Positions 36,201 to 46,143 are shown, counted from the stretch's first letter. The stretch is 64,000 bases of DNA from Streptosporangium canum (GCF_900113865.1 NZ_FOQY01000006.1:313852-377851); one strand, 5' to 3'. Notes: generated from the letters alone by a model not told the origin. Made by a program: numbers and translations.

Positions 36201-38852
36201 TCACTCCCCGGCGCGTATCCGCACCGAGGCGGGCGTCGTGCCGGTGGGTGGGATCTTCTTGCTCTTCAACGCGAACGTCATCACTTTCTTGAAGACCGGG
36301 GCTGCGATCTCCCCGCCGTAGTAGCCCTTGTGCGGGTCCTGGATGACCGCCAGGACGACCAGGCGGGGCTTGTCCGCCGGGGCGAAACCAACAAATGTCG
36401 AGGTATAACCGCAGTATCCTTGACACTTGGGGTCATAGCGCATCGCGGTGCCGGTCTTGCCGGCCACCCGGTAGCCGTCGATGGCGGCGAGGTTGCCGGT
36501 GCCCTCGTCACTCACGGCCGCCTCCAGCATCCCGGAGACCTCCCTGGCCGTGCGCTCGCTGACCACCCGGGTCTGCTTGCCCGCCGGGGACGGCACGAAG
36601 GCCCCGTTCTCGGCGGTGGTGCCGGCCACGATCTGCGGGGTGACGCGCACCCCGCCGTTGGCGATGGTCTGGTAGACGCTCGCCGTCTGCAGGGCGGTCA
36701 CCGACACGCCCTGCCCGTAGGCGATCGTGCAGCGCTGGCTGCCCGACCACTTCCTCCAGTCCGGAAGGAGCCCGGCCTCCTCGCCGAGCAGGCCGGTGCC
36801 GGGCTTGGCGCCGAACCCGAAGCGCTCCAGCATCGCGTGCAGCTTCTCGTCGCCGACCCGCTGCGAGGCGAGGATCGTGCCGACGTTGCTGGAGGTCGCG
36901 ACCACGCCGGAGAAGGTCAGGCGCTCCACGGGGTGCGGATGGGAGTCGCGCAGCACCCGGTCGGCGCACGTGATGTTGTCGGGGACCTTGAACACGGTCT
37001 CCGGCCGCACGGCGCCCGACTCCAGGGCGGCCGCCGCGGTGATGACCTTGTTGGTGCTGCCCGGCTCGAAGACGTCCGTCACCGACCGGTTGACCCAGTC
37101 CTCGGGGGCGGTCTTCTCCCAGTTCTTCAGATCGAGCTCGGGCGCGTTGGCCATGGCGACCACCTGCCCGGTCGGCACGTCGATCACGATGGCGCTGCCG
37201 GTGCGGGCGCCGGTGGCCTTGACCTGGTCGGTGATCGCCTTCTGCGCCGCCCACTGGATGTCGCGTTCGACGGTCAGCCGCACGTCCCTGCCCTCCACGG
37301 GCGTCTTCAGCGTGCTGCGGGTCATCGGGATGCGCTGCCCCTCGCGGCCCGTCTCGATGAACTGCTCGCCGTCGCGACCGGCGAGCAGCCCGTTGTAGGT
37401 GTTCTCCAGCCCGCTCAGGCCCGTGCCGTCGTCGCCGACGAACCCCAGCAGGGTGCCCGCCAGGTCGCCGCCGGGGTAGTCGCGCCGGTAGCGGTGCTTG
37501 CTGCCGACGCCCTTGAGCCTGGGCTTGTGCTCCATGATCCGCTGGGCGACGGACGGCTCGACGGCGGCGGCCACCTGCTGGTAGCGGCTGGTGGCGTTGC
37601 CGAGCTTGGCCGCGATCTGCTCCTTGGGCAGGTTCAGCTCCGCGGCCAGGGCCGTGGCCACCCGGTCGCGGTCGGCCGGCGCGACCTCCGACGGGTCGAC
37701 GAAGATCTCGCGCGCCTCCAGGGTCAGCGCGAGCTCGTGCCCGTTGACGTCGGTGATCGAGCCGCGCCGCGCGGTCAGCTTCTCGCCCCGCACCCGCTGC
37801 TCGGCCGCCTCCGCCGCGTACACCTTGGAGTCCAGGCCCTGGAGCTGCACCAGCCGCCCGGCGAAGATGGACAGCACGAAGGTCATCGCGATGAGGCCGA
37901 CGTTGATCCGCCTGCCGGGGTTGCCCAGGCGAAGTACGGCGGGCGGGCGCACCGGCGGCCGGGGCGGCCTGCCGCCCCGGCCCGTCGTACGGCCGGGATC
38001 GGCCGTCTGCCCCTCCCCGCGCCCCGCGCCGGGCCGGATCCGTCCCGGCGCGGTGTGCGGCGCCTCCGGACGCGGGGAGCTGCGCGGCCTGCGCGACGTC
38101 TCCGGTCCCGGCGGCCTGCCCGACCTGCCTGCCCCCTCGGGGCGCGCGGACCTGCCCGGCCTGCCCGCTCCTGGGGGGCCGCCGGGCCTGCCGGGCCCGT
38201 CCGGGCGCGCCTTACCCGTGCCCGCCGGACCGCCCGGCCCCGCGGGACGCGCCTTGCCGGCGCCCTGCGGACCACCCGGTCTGCCGGACCCGTCCGAGCG
38301 TGCCTTGCCGCCGCCCTGCGGACCGCCGGCGCCGTCCGGGCGTGCCCTGCCCGCGCCCTGCGGACCGCCGGCGCCGTCGGGACGCGCCTTGCCCGCACCC
38401 GGGGTGGCGGGCCTGCCCGCCCCCGGCCTGCCCGGCCCGTCGGAACGTGCCTTGCCGGCGCCCTGCGGACCGCCGGCGCCGTCCGAGCGCGCCTTGCCGC
38501 CGCCCTGCCTGCCCGGCCCGTCCGAGCGTGCCTTGCCGCCACCCTGCGGACCGCCGGCGCCGTCCGGGCGTGCCCTGCCCGCGCCCGGAGCGCCGGCTCT
38601 GCCCTGCCCTTCGGAACCGCCCTGCCTGCCGGGAGAGGCGGGCTTACCGGGGCCGTCGGCCCTTTCCGGGCCGCCTGAGCCCTCCGGCCGGGCGGGCCTG
38701 CCGGAGGAGCCCGGCCGGCCGGTCACATCCGGGCCGCCCTGCCTGCCGGTACGGCCGGGCCCTCCCGGAGCCCGGCGGCCGGAGCCTCCGGCGGGGCCGC
38801 CGCCGGAACCGCCACGGCCGGGGCCGGGGCCCCGGCCGCCCGTCTCCTTCAC
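36201..38852 (-). CDS. ftsI: Septal transpeptidase FtsI (class B PBP) with a giant disordered N-terminal extension
   Basis: An 883-aa protein, against roughly 580-650 for ordinary FtsI. Residues 1 to about 305 are a Gly/Pro/Arg/Ala/Asp low-complexity region with repeats such as ARPDGAGGPQGAGKARSDG. The membrane helix (INVGLIAMTFVLSIFAGRL) comes only at about 312-330, so the extension is cytoplasmic. The PBP dimerisation and transpeptidase domains follow, with the active serine S599 in STNK, SSN and KTG motifs intact. The ATG at 38852 overlaps the ftsL stop (ATGA), supporting translation of the full extension. Cross-links septal peptidoglycan with FtsW. Confidence 0.94.
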   Translation of the reverse strand: MKETGGRGPGPGRGGSGGGPAGGSGRRAPGGPGRTGRQGGPDVTGRPGSSGRPARPEGSGGPERADGPGKPASPGRQGGSEGQGRAGAPGAGRARPDGAGGPQGGGKARSDGPGRQGGGKARSDGAGGPQGAGKARSDGPGRPGAGRPATPGAGKARPDGAGGPQGAGRARPDGAGGPQGGGKARSDGSGRPGGPQGAGKARPAGPGGPAGTGKARPDGPGRPGGPPGAGRPGRSARPEGAGRSGRPPGPETSRRPRSSPRPEAPHTAPGRIRPGAGRGEGQTADPGRTTGRGGRPPRPPVRPPAVLRLGNPGRRINVGLIAMTFVLSIFAGRLVQLQGLDSKVYAAEAAEQRVRGEKLTARRGSITDVNGHELALTLEAREIFVDPSEVAPADRDRVATALAAELNLPKEQIAAKLGNATSRYQQVAAAVEPSVAQRIMEHKPRLKGVGSKHRYRRDYPGGDLAGTLLGFVGDDGTGLSGLENTYNGLLAGRDGEQFIETGREGQRIPMTRSTLKTPVEGRDVRLTVERDIQWAAQKAITDQVKATGARTGSAIVIDVPTGQVVAMANAPELDLKNWEKTAPEDWVNRSVTDVFEPGSTNKVITAAAALESGAVRPETVFKVPDNITCADRVLRDSHPHPVERLTFSGVVATSSNVGTILASQRVGDEKLHAMLERFGFGAKPGTGLLGEEAGLLPDWRKWSGSQRCTIAYGQGVSVTALQTASVYQTIANGGVRVTPQIVAGTTAENGAFVPSPAGKQTRVVSERTAREVSGMLEAAVSDEGTGNLAAIDGYRVAGKTGTAMRYDPKCQGYCGYTSTFVGFAPADKPRLVVLAVIQDPHKGYYGGEIAAPVFKKVMTFALKSKKIPPTGTTPASVRIRAGE
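37980..38660. repeat. GC-rich imperfect repeats encoding the FtsI extension
   Basis: Imperfect units built from GGACCGCCGGCGCCGTC, GCGTGCC and TTGCCGCCGCCCTGC-like blocks recur many times between about 38180 and 38640. On the minus strand they encode GGPQGAGKARSDG-like segments. The pattern suggests slippage or unequal exchange, so length probably varies between strains. Confidence 0.65.
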
Positions 38853-39358
38853 CGGCCCGTGCCCGGCACTCGCTCCTGCCCGGCGGGCGTCTGGCCGTCA
38901 CTCGCGGCCCGGCTGCCGGCGGAGCGGTCGGTGATCACGTTGGCCTCGTCCCAGTCGGGTCCCTGCCCCTGCTTGGCGGAGCTGTCGGAGAGCGCGCCGG
39001 GCATCTCCAGGCGCATGTTGGCGTTCTTCAGCTCCTCCTTCTTCTGGCGGAGCTGGTCGTTGGCGCTACGGAGCTCGTTGACCTTGTAGGAGTCCTGGGC
39101 GAGGACGGTGTTCAGCAGCAGCAGGCTGACCAGGCCGCCGCAGAGCAGGCCGATCACGAGCAGCATGAACGGAGCGCGCGGCGCGCGTCCCGGCCGGGCC
39201 GCGGACGCCGCGGACGCGGCGGCGGGATCGGCGACGGGCGCGGTCCTGACCGGCTTGGTCCTGCGCACCTGCGGCGTCGCGCGGGGCGCGCGGACAGGAC
39301 GTCCGCCGCGGCTCGGCGCGGTGCGGACGACCGACTCACTCCTTGTCAACTGCCTCAC
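38849..39358 (-). CDS. ftsL: FtsL-like divisome protein
   Basis: A 169-aa bitopic protein: basic Pro/Ala/Arg-rich cytoplasmic tail (about 1-63), one hydrophobic helix ([20 protein letters not shown]), then a coiled-coil segment ([20 protein letters not shown]) and a polar tail. Size, topology and position between rsmH and ftsI identify it as FtsL; sequence conservation in this family is weak. GTG 39358 follows AGAGGA; the gene overlaps rsmH by 23 bases and ftsI by four. Confidence 0.85.
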   Translation of the reverse strand: MRQLTRSESVVRTAPSRGGRPVRAPRATPQVRRTKPVRTAPVADPAAASAASAARPGRAPRAPFMLLVIGLLCGGLVSLLLLNTVLAQDSYKVNELRSANDQLRQKKEELKNANMRLEMPGALSDSSAKQGQGPDWDEANVITDRSAGSRAASDGQTPAGQERVPGTGR

Positions 39359-40328
39359 GGATCCTCTCTGCAGCCCGACACCGGGCTGAGGCCGCCCGCG
39401 GGTTGCGGGCCACCTCCTCTTCGCTCGGAAGCTCGGCTCCCCTGGTCAGGAGGGCGAACCGCGGCTGGTGAGCCGGCAGCGGGACGGGCAGCCCTGGCGG
39501 GCCGGTCTCCCTGGTTCGCGCCGCGAGGACCTGCTTGGTCAGCCGGTCCTCAAGGGAGTGGTAGGCGAGCACGACCACGCGCCCGCCGAGCGTCAGTGCG
39601 TCCAGCGCGGCGGGGAGCGCGCGTTCCAGTGCTGTCAACTCCGCGTTCACCTCGATCCGCAGCGCCTGAAAAGTCCTTTTTGCGGGGTTTCCCCCGGTCC
39701 GTCGGGTAGCAGCCGGGATTGCCGTGCGGACAATCTCCGCCAGCCGCTTGGTAGACGTTATGGCCTCGTTGCCCCGTTCCTTGATGATTAGGCGCGCGAC
39801 ACGCGGGGCGAATCGCTCTTCGCCGTAATCCCGGAGAATCCGGATGAGTTCGGCGGCCGAGTAGGTGTTGACGACGACCTCGGCAGTGAGCTCCTGGTCA
39901 CGGTCCATCCGCATGTCCAGGGGCGCGTCGTAGGAATAGGCGAAACCGCGCTCGGCCTCGTCCAGCTGGGGCGAGGAGACCCCCAGATCGAACAGGACGG
40001 CGTCGACACGGGGACGGCCGGCCTCCGCCAGCACCTCGGTCAGCTCGTCGGAGACCGCGCGGACCAGCGTGGTCCGCTCCGCGTACGGCGCCAGCCGGGC
40101 CGTGGAGCGCTCGATCGCGGTGGGATCGCGGTCGATCCCGATCAGGTGCAGCGAGGGGTGGGCGGCCAGCAGCGCCTCGGCGTGGCCGCCGAGGCCGAGA
40201 TTGGCGTCGACGACGACGGGGGTGGGGCCCGCGAGCGCGGGGGCCAGGAGCTCGAGCACACGTTCGAGCATCACGGGCACATGGCCGCCCGGAGCATGCA
40301 GATCACGCATATCGTTTTCGGCGCGCAT
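39336..40328 (-). CDS. rsmH: 16S rRNA (cytosine-1402-N4) methyltransferase
   Basis: About 330 aa. SAM-dependent enzyme methylating C1402 of 16S rRNA. Motifs: [27 protein letters not shown] (SAM site), [21 protein letters not shown] and [12 protein letters not shown]. The frame is open to 40463, but the conserved part begins near ATG 40328, which has AGGGGGG about ten bases upstream; ATG 40310 is the alternative. It is the second gene of the dcw cluster. Confidence 0.95.
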   Translation of the reverse strand: MRAENDMRDLHAPGGHVPVMLERVLELLAPALAGPTPVVVDANLGLGGHAEALLAAHPSLHLIGIDRDPTAIERSTARLAPYAERTTLVRAVSDELTEVLAEAGRPRVDAVLFDLGVSSPQLDEAERGFAYSYDAPLDMRMDRDQELTAEVVVNTYSAAELIRILRDYGEERFAPRVARLIIKERGNEAITSTKRLAEIVRTAIPAATRRTGGNPAKRTFQALRIEVNAELTALERALPAALDALTLGGRVVVLAYHSLEDRLTKQVLAARTRETGPPGLPVPLPAHQPRFALLTRGAELPSEEEVARNPRAASARCRAAERIREAVDKE

Positions 40329-40550
40329 GAAGCGCAACCCCCCTCTCGCCGCCTCGCTCACGGATGCGCGGCGGACGTTCATCGGTGTCTTTACTGGCCC
40401 CCACCCCCGGGCCGTCCGGCCAGGTCCCCATCCGCACCCGTATGTCCGCCTGTCACCTGACACCGGGGAAGGTGCATCAGCTGACGTGCGCCGTGGTTGC
40501 GGGTGGAGACCTCGCCGAACGACGTTTTCACCGATGAGTCGACCGTGGAG

Positions 40551-40982
40551 TCACAGAATCCCTGGCAGCACCTCCTCCGACAGATCGGCAAAAGCCTGCT
40601 CTTGGTCGGCCAGATAGGTGTCCCAGGCGTGAGCGTCCCAGATCTCCAGCCGTGTGTTGGCCCCGATGACCGTGCAGTCACGGCGCAGGCTGGCGTATTC
40701 GCGCAGAGCCTGCGGGATGGTGACCCGGCCTTGTTTGTCGGCGACCTCGTCAGATGCGCTGGCGAAGAAGACACGGCTGTAGTCGCGGACCGCCTTGGCG
40801 GTCACCGGCGCGGTGCGCAGAGCCTCGGTAATGCGCTGGAACTCCTCTACGGGAAAAACGTAGAGGCAGCGCTCCTGGCCTTTGGTGATCACCAGACCCT
40901 CCGCCAGCTCCTCACGGTACTTCGCCGGCAGGAACAGCCGTCCCTTGTCGTCAAGACGTGGGTGATGAGTGCCGAGGAACAT
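40551..40982 (-). CDS. mraZ: MraZ, transcriptional regulator of the dcw cluster
   Basis: A 143-aa AbrB/SpoVT-like DNA-binding protein with two MraZ repeats: [20 protein letters not shown] at the start and [20 protein letters not shown] in the middle, each holding the D(x)KGR/D(x)QGR motif. It binds short phased repeats upstream of its own gene. ATG 40982 has GGAGGTG seven bases upstream. The predicted operator and promoter lie at 41033-41094. Confidence 0.96.
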   Translation of the reverse strand: MFLGTHHPRLDDKGRLFLPAKYREELAEGLVITKGQERCLYVFPVEEFQRITEALRTAPVTAKAVRDYSRVFFASASDEVADKQGRVTIPQALREYASLRRDCTVIGANTRLEIWDAHAWDTYLADQEQAFADLSEEVLPGIL

Positions 40983-41032
40983 CGGCCCCACCTCCCGTGC
41001 CTAGCGGAGCGCGTGGCGCTGTAGCCCCTGCT

Positions 41033-41094
41033 CTCCACTGCGCACCACCATACTCCACTTCTCTCCACCGTCAACTGATTCCGCACCTCTCCAC
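41033..41094 (-). promoter_or_regulatory. mraZ (dcw) promoter embedded in four phased MraZ boxes
   Basis: On the minus strand -35 TTGACG (41074-41069), a 16-bp spacer and -10 TATGGT (41052-41047) form a good sigma-A-type promoter. Four GTGGNG boxes start exactly every ten bases at 41068, 41058, 41048 and 41038 (GTGGAG, GTGGAG, GTGGTG, GTGGAG), covering the spacer, -10 and start site. A fifth GTGGAG lies upstream at 41094. MraZ is known to bind 10-bp-phased G-rich repeats, so occupancy here should block RNA polymerase (autorepression). Confidence 0.88.
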
Positions 41095-41474
41095 CGCCCG
41101 TTTCGGCGACGTTTTCCCAGGTCAATGCGGGTGGGGCGGAGTGGAGGGGGGCGAGCGTCCCGCACCGGGCGCGGGCGTGTCGACAACGGGGCAGTTGGCC
41201 GGGCGATTACGAAATCGACGGATCGGCGGCGACGGAGGGGGGAAAGTGGGGCGCTCCGCGGACTTGTCACGAGATCGGCACACCTACCGCACCTGAACGC
41301 CATGATCAGCGCCCACACTATGGCTGTTCACCCGGAATCAGCCTTAATGCCCACATAGAGTCGCCCAAGAACCCACGGCGTCGTAGTGTCGGTACTCACA
41401 ATGGAAAAGGGGCCGTAAAGGTCCCGAAAATACGACCCCCCGGCGCGAAACCGCCGCACCTTCATGGAGGCCTG
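41095..41474. other. Divergent intergenic region between mraZ and moxR
   Basis: About 380 bases with no supported gene. Short open frames on both strands here are GC-rich shadows, and one overlaps the MraZ operator. The moxR promoter must lie in the right half; a TAGTGT -10-like hexamer near 41385 lacks a convincing -35. I see no strong hairpin or known riboswitch. Confidence 0.5.
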
Positions 41475-42452
41475 GTGGCAGTAACCCATGACGTCTCACC
41501 TCGGCTCGATGATCTGGTCGTCACGGCGCACCGGATCCGCCAGGCGATCGAGTCGGTGATCGAAGGCAAGGGCGACGTCATCCGCCTGACCTTGACCGTC
41601 CTGCTCGCCGAGGGCCATCTCCTGATCGAGGATGTGCCCGGAGTCGGCAAGACCATGCTCGCCAAGGCGCTGGCACGATCCATCGACTGCCCGGTCCGCC
41701 GGATCCAGTTCACCCCCGACCTGCTGCCCAGCGACATCACCGGGGTGAGCGCCTACAACCAGCAGACCAGGGAGTTCGAGTTCAAACCCGGACCGGTGTT
41801 CGCCAACATCGTGGTGGGCGACGAGATCAACCGGGCCTCGCCCAAGACCCAGTCGGCGCTGCTGGAGTGCATGGAAGAGCACCAGGTGACCGTCGACGGC
41901 ACGACCTACCGGCTGGACTCCCCGTTCATGGTGATCGCCACCCAGAACCCCATCGAGATGGAGGGCACCTATCCCCTCCCCGAGGCCCAGCGTGACCGTT
42001 TCACCGCCCGGATCGCCATGGGCTACCCCGAGCCCTCGGCCGAGTTGGAGATGCTCGACGTGCACGGCGCCGCCTCCCCGCTGGACAAGCTCGAACCGGT
42101 GGCGACCACCGCCGAGGTCCAGGCGCTGATCGAGGCGGTGCGCGCGGTCTACGTCTCACAATCGATCAAGAAGTACGCCATCGACCTGGTGACCGCCACC
42201 CGCCAGACCCCCGAACTGCGGCTCGGCGCCTCCCCGCGCTCAACCCTGCAGCTGGTCCGGGCGGCCCGGGCGCACGCGGCGCTCGCCGGACGCGACTACG
42301 TCATCCCCGACGACCTGCAGGATCTGTGCCTGCCCGTCCTGGCCCATCGGCTGCTGCCCAGCGTCGAGGCCCAGGGCCAGCGCCGCATGCCCGAGCAGGT
42401 GATGGCCGACCTGGTCCGCCGGGTTCCCGTGCCCGAGGCACAGGCCAAGTGA
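41475..42452 (+). CDS. MoxR-type AAA+ ATPase
   Basis: A 325-aa AAA+ chaperone-like ATPase. Walker A is DVPGVGKTMLA near residue 52, Walker B VVGDEINRASPKTQSALLE, sensor 1 ATQNPIE and an Arg-finger region RFTARI. GTG 41475 is preceded by GGAGG at five bases. First gene of a three-gene operon with DUF58 and transglutaminase proteins, a widespread trio in actinobacteria thought to act on envelope proteins; the substrate is unknown. Confidence 0.94.
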   Translation: MAVTHDVSPRLDDLVVTAHRIRQAIESVIEGKGDVIRLTLTVLLAEGHLLIEDVPGVGKTMLAKALARSIDCPVRRIQFTPDLLPSDITGVSAYNQQTREFEFKPGPVFANIVVGDEINRASPKTQSALLECMEEHQVTVDGTTYRLDSPFMVIATQNPIEMEGTYPLPEAQRDRFTARIAMGYPEPSAELEMLDVHGAASPLDKLEPVATTAEVQALIEAVRAVYVSQSIKKYAIDLVTATRQTPELRLGASPRSTLQLVRAARAHAALAGRDYVIPDDLQDLCLPVLAHRLLPSVEAQGQRRMPEQVMADLVRRVPVPEAQAK

Positions 42453-43702
42453 CGTCAGGCCTCAAGGCGCTCACCGCCCGCGGCCGGTCGTTCCTCGCAT
42501 CCGGCGCCGCGGCGCTGCTGTGCGCCTTCATCCTCGGGGAGCACGATCTGCTCAGGATCGGGGTGCTGATCGTCTCCCTGCCGCTGCTGGCGGCGATGGT
42601 GGTGGCCCGCACCCGCTACCGGCTGAGCTGCGCGCGCCGCCTGGACCCGCCCAGGGCCGAGGTAGGCAGCGAGGCCACCGTGACGCTGCGGCTGGAGAAC
42701 GTCACCCGGCTGCCGACCGGCCTGCTGATGATCGAGGACACCGTCCCCTACGCGCTGGGGGCCCGGCCCAGGTTCATCCTGGACCGGGTGGAGTCACACG
42801 GCGTCCGGGAGATCGACTACCGGGTCCGGTCCGACCTGCGCGGCCGCTTCGGCATCGGCCCGCTCACCGTCCGGATCAGCGACCCGTTCGGCCTGGTCGA
42901 GCTGACCAGGTCGTTCAGCATCAGCGACACGCTCGTGGTGACGCCGCAGGTCGTGGCGCTGCCGCACGTCCGCCTCTCCGGTGAGTGGACGGGCGGGGGC
43001 GACAGCCGTACCAGGAGCGTCGCGGCCGCCGGCGACGACGACATCGCCCCGCGCGAGTACAGGCAGGGCGACGACCTGCGGCGGGTGCACTGGCGCTCGA
43101 CCGCCAGGTACGGCGAGCTGATGGTGCGGCGCGAAGAGCAGCAGTGGCAGAGCCGGGGCGCCCTACTGCTGGACACCCGCCGGTACGCGCACCGGGGCGA
43201 GGGGCCTCGATCGTCGTTCGAGGTGGCGGTCTCGGCCGCGGCCTCCATCGGCGTGCACCTGGCCCGCGAGGGACTCGGCCTGCGCCTGGTCACCGACCAG
43301 GGCGCCGAGCACCTCACCGACACCGGGCTGAGCTGGTCGCTGCTGGACACCCTCGCCCTGACCCGGACGAGCTCCTCGCGCTCGCTGGAGTACGGCATAA
43401 GCGCGCTGCGCCAGGGCGGCGGCGACGGCCTGATCGTGGCGGTGCTCGGCGGGATCGACGTGGAGCAGGCTCGGGCGCTGGCCCGGCTGAGGCACGGCAA
43501 CGTGACCGGCGTGGCCGTGATGCTGGACGTGGCGGGCTGGGAGCGGCCCGAGCTCGGCCAGAACGAGGACTACCAGGCCGCGCAGGCGATTCTCACCGGG
43601 ACGGGCTGGCGCGTCGTGCGGCTGCCCGCGGGCGCCTCGATCGCGAGCGTATGGCCGGACGCCGCGCAGCGCGGGCGATTCACACTCAGTAGGGACGGCT
43701 GA
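42449..43702 (+). CDS. DUF58 domain protein with N-terminal membrane segments
   Basis: About 417 aa. Two hydrophobic segments near the N-terminus ([16 protein letters not shown] and VLIVSLPLLAAMVVA) are followed by a beta-rich region and the DUF58 signature REYRQGDDLRRVHWRSTAR near residue 200, then a VWA-like fold. The start GTG 42449 overlaps the moxR stop; its own stop overlaps the next ATG, so the three genes are translationally coupled. Function is unknown; partner of MoxR by association. Confidence 0.92.
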   Translation: MTSGLKALTARGRSFLASGAAALLCAFILGEHDLLRIGVLIVSLPLLAAMVVARTRYRLSCARRLDPPRAEVGSEATVTLRLENVTRLPTGLLMIEDTVPYALGARPRFILDRVESHGVREIDYRVRSDLRGRFGIGPLTVRISDPFGLVELTRSFSISDTLVVTPQVVALPHVRLSGEWTGGGDSRTRSVAAAGDDDIAPREYRQGDDLRRVHWRSTARYGELMVRREEQQWQSRGALLLDTRRYAHRGEGPRSSFEVAVSAAASIGVHLAREGLGLRLVTDQGAEHLTDTGLSWSLLDTLALTRTSSSRSLEYGISALRQGGGDGLIVAVLGGIDVEQARALARLRHGNVTGVAVMLDVAGWERPELGQNEDYQAAQAILTGTGWRVVRLPAGASIASVWPDAAQRGRFTLSRDG

Positions 43703-46143
43703 TGAGACTTCCCCTGGCGTCGGGAGCGGCCACCGGAGCGGTCGCGATCGCGCTCTATCCCCTGTTCGAGGGCGGCGCCTGGTTCTGGACGTGCCTGGGG
43801 GTCATCCTGGTCGTCACCGGGATCGGCGTGCTGGGCAGCCGCTACACCCTGCCGGACTGGCTGGTGCCGCCGGCCCAGCTCGTCGCGGTGTGGATCTACC
43901 TGACGGCGGTGTTCACCGGCGACAAGGCGTGGATAGGCCTCGTGCCCACCAAGGAGTCGGTCCTCGGGCTGGCGAAGCTGCTGGGCACCGGCTTCGCCGA
44001 CATCCAGCGATTCGCCGCCCCCGTCCCGTCCGACACCGGCATCACCCTGCTGACCTGTGGCGGCGTCGGCCTGATCGCGGTCCTCGTCGACCTGCTGGCC
44101 TCCCGGCTGCGCCGGGCCGCGCTCACCGGGCTGCCGCTGCTGGCGCTGTTCACCGTGCCGGCAGCGGTGGCCTCCGAGCCGATCGCCGGGCCGATGTTCG
44201 TCATCGCCGCCCTGGGCTACCTGGGGGTGCTGGCCGCCGACGGGCGGGAGCGGATCACCCACTGGGGCAGGGCGGTGCTGGTGCGCCGGGCCCCGTCCTT
44301 CGTGGCCCCGAGGCCCGCCTCCGACGCCGGGGCCCTGCGGCTGTCGGGCAAGCGCATCGGATTCGCCGCGATCGTGCTGGCCATCCTGCTGCCCGCGTTG
44401 CTGCCCACCCTGGAGCCGAACCCGCTGTTCGGTTTCGGCGTGGGCAACGGCAAGGGCAAGGGCGGCAGCTCGATCAGCATCCCTAACCCGATAGTCAACC
44501 TGCGGGGCCAGCTCTCGCTGCCGACCAACTCCACCGTCCTGACCTACACCGGCAGTGACAGCTTCCCGCGCTACCTGCGGCTGTACTCGCTGGACATCTT
44601 CGACGGCGAGCAGTGGACGATGACGGCACGGGGCCGCTCCGAGGACCGGGTCTCCGAGGGGCCGATGCCGGCCGCGCCGGGCCAGAACATGAGCCTGCCC
44701 GTCACCGAGGCGACCACCAAGATCCAGGTGAGCGAGCAGATCAGGGGGCCGCTGGAGTTCCTGCCGCTGCCCTACCCCGCCAGCCGGATCCGCATCGAGG
44801 GAGACTGGCGGCCCGACCGGGACACCCTCATGGTGTTCTCCACCCAGGACAGCGCCGTAGGGCTGGCCTACGAGGTCACCACGAGGGAGCCCCAGCCCAC
44901 GGCGGAGACGCTCAAGGCGGCGCCGCCGGCGCCCCCGGAGATCAACGAGCGGTACCTGCAGCTGCCGGAGAACCTGCCCTCGGAGATCAGGGATCTGGCC
45001 AGGCAGGTGACGCAGCGGGGCTCCAGCCGCTACGAGCAGGCGATCCAGCTCCAGGAGTTCTTCACCAAGGAGGGCGGGTTCACCTACAGCCTGGCCACCC
45101 AGGGGCACAACGGGCCCGCACTGACGGAGTTCCTGATCCGCAGCCGGACCGGGTACTGCGAGCAGTTCGCCGCCTCGATGGCGGTACTGGCGCGGATCCT
45201 GGGCATCCCCGCCCGCGTCGCCATCGGCTACACCGGCGGCAGCAACGCCTCCGGCGAGTGGAAGGTGCGCACGCACGACTCGCACGCCTGGCCCGAGCTC
45301 TACTTCGAGGGCACGGGATGGCTCCGCTTCGAGCCGACCCCGACCGGCGGCGCGGGACAGGGCAGCGCGACGGTGCCCATCTACACCCGGCCGGAGGTCG
45401 TGACGACCGGCGGCGACGAGCCGGCTGCGACCCCGACCTCGAACTCCACCGGCGCGGACCTCCCCAACCAGTCGGCCGGCAACCGCCGTGACCTGATGCC
45501 CGACCGCGACTTCGGCGGGGTGCCGGTCGCGGTGGACGAGGGCGTACCGGTCGCGCTGCGGATCGGCGTCGGGGTCGTGGTCGTGCTGCTGATCGCGCTG
45601 ATCCCCGGGCTGCTCCGCTGGGAGCTGCGCGCCCGCCGGCGGCGGTCCTACGCCCGCGCGGCGGAGGACCCTGCCCCGCTCCCGCACGAGGAGGCGGTCA
45701 CCCCGGAGCCCACCGGGATCGTGGCGGCCAGGACCGACCGGCGGGAGTCCGCGGTGGCCGCGGCCTGGGCGGAGCTCGACGACGCGTTGTGCGACTACGG
45801 CATGTCCCGGCAGCCGAGCGAGAGCCCCCGGGCTCTGGCCCGGCGGCTCGCCGAGCAGTACGCGTTCGATGAGGAGGCCTCGGCCGCGATGGCCAGGATC
45901 GCCACGGCGGTGGAGCGGATGCTCTTCGCCCGGACCCCCGGCGACCTCGGCTCGCTGCCCGGGGATCTCCGCCGGGTACGGCGGGCTCTGGCGGCCGCCG
46001 TGACACGGGGCAGGCGGATCCGCGCGGCGCTGCTGCCGCCTTCGACGCTCCTGCGGGCGCGACGCCTGGGGACACGGATGCTGGACGGCTTCGACCGGCT
46101 GGAGAACCTCCGGCTCCGCCGACCGGCCCGGAGGGACGTCTGA
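43702..46143 (+). CDS. Membrane transglutaminase-like protein (DUF3488/TgpA type)
   Basis: An 813-aa protein: about five to seven N-terminal membrane helices, a large outer region and a transglutaminase-like domain. The catalytic triad is visible as Cys in SRTGYCEQFAAS, His in THDSHAWPE and the Asp/Glu in the following YFEGTGWLRFEPTP. Then come one more membrane helix (VALRIGVGVVVVLLIALIP) and a cytoplasmic helical tail (DUF4129-like). It probably processes or cross-links surface proteins, with MoxR and DUF58 as partners (inference). Confidence 0.92.
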   Translation: MRLPLASGAATGAVAIALYPLFEGGAWFWTCLGVILVVTGIGVLGSRYTLPDWLVPPAQLVAVWIYLTAVFTGDKAWIGLVPTKESVLGLAKLLGTGFADIQRFAAPVPSDTGITLLTCGGVGLIAVLVDLLASRLRRAALTGLPLLALFTVPAAVASEPIAGPMFVIAALGYLGVLAADGRERITHWGRAVLVRRAPSFVAPRPASDAGALRLSGKRIGFAAIVLAILLPALLPTLEPNPLFGFGVGNGKGKGGSSISIPNPIVNLRGQLSLPTNSTVLTYTGSDSFPRYLRLYSLDIFDGEQWTMTARGRSEDRVSEGPMPAAPGQNMSLPVTEATTKIQVSEQIRGPLEFLPLPYPASRIRIEGDWRPDRDTLMVFSTQDSAVGLAYEVTTREPQPTAETLKAAPPAPPEINERYLQLPENLPSEIRDLARQVTQRGSSRYEQAIQLQEFFTKEGGFTYSLATQGHNGPALTEFLIRSRTGYCEQFAASMAVLARILGIPARVAIGYTGGSNASGEWKVRTHDSHAWPELYFEGTGWLRFEPTPTGGAGQGSATVPIYTRPEVVTTGGDEPAATPTSNSTGADLPNQSAGNRRDLMPDRDFGGVPVAVDEGVPVALRIGVGVVVVLLIALIPGLLRWELRARRRRSYARAAEDPAPLPHEEAVTPEPTGIVAARTDRRESAVAAAWAELDDALCDYGMSRQPSESPRALARRLAEQYAFDEEASAAMARIATAVERMLFARTPGDLGSLPGDLRRVRRALAAAVTRGRRIRAALLPPSTLLRARRLGTRMLDGFDRLENLRLRRPARRDV

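Noticed and set aside
36051..38678. 875-codon plus-strand frame opposite ftsI
   Set aside because: Its Ala/Arg/Gly repeats mirror the FtsI extension; no SD sequence or domain supports it.
41001..41318. 105-codon minus-strand frame upstream of mraZ
   Set aside because: It covers the MraZ operator and promoter, is Arg/Pro-rich, and overlaps the mraZ regulatory region rather than forming a gene.
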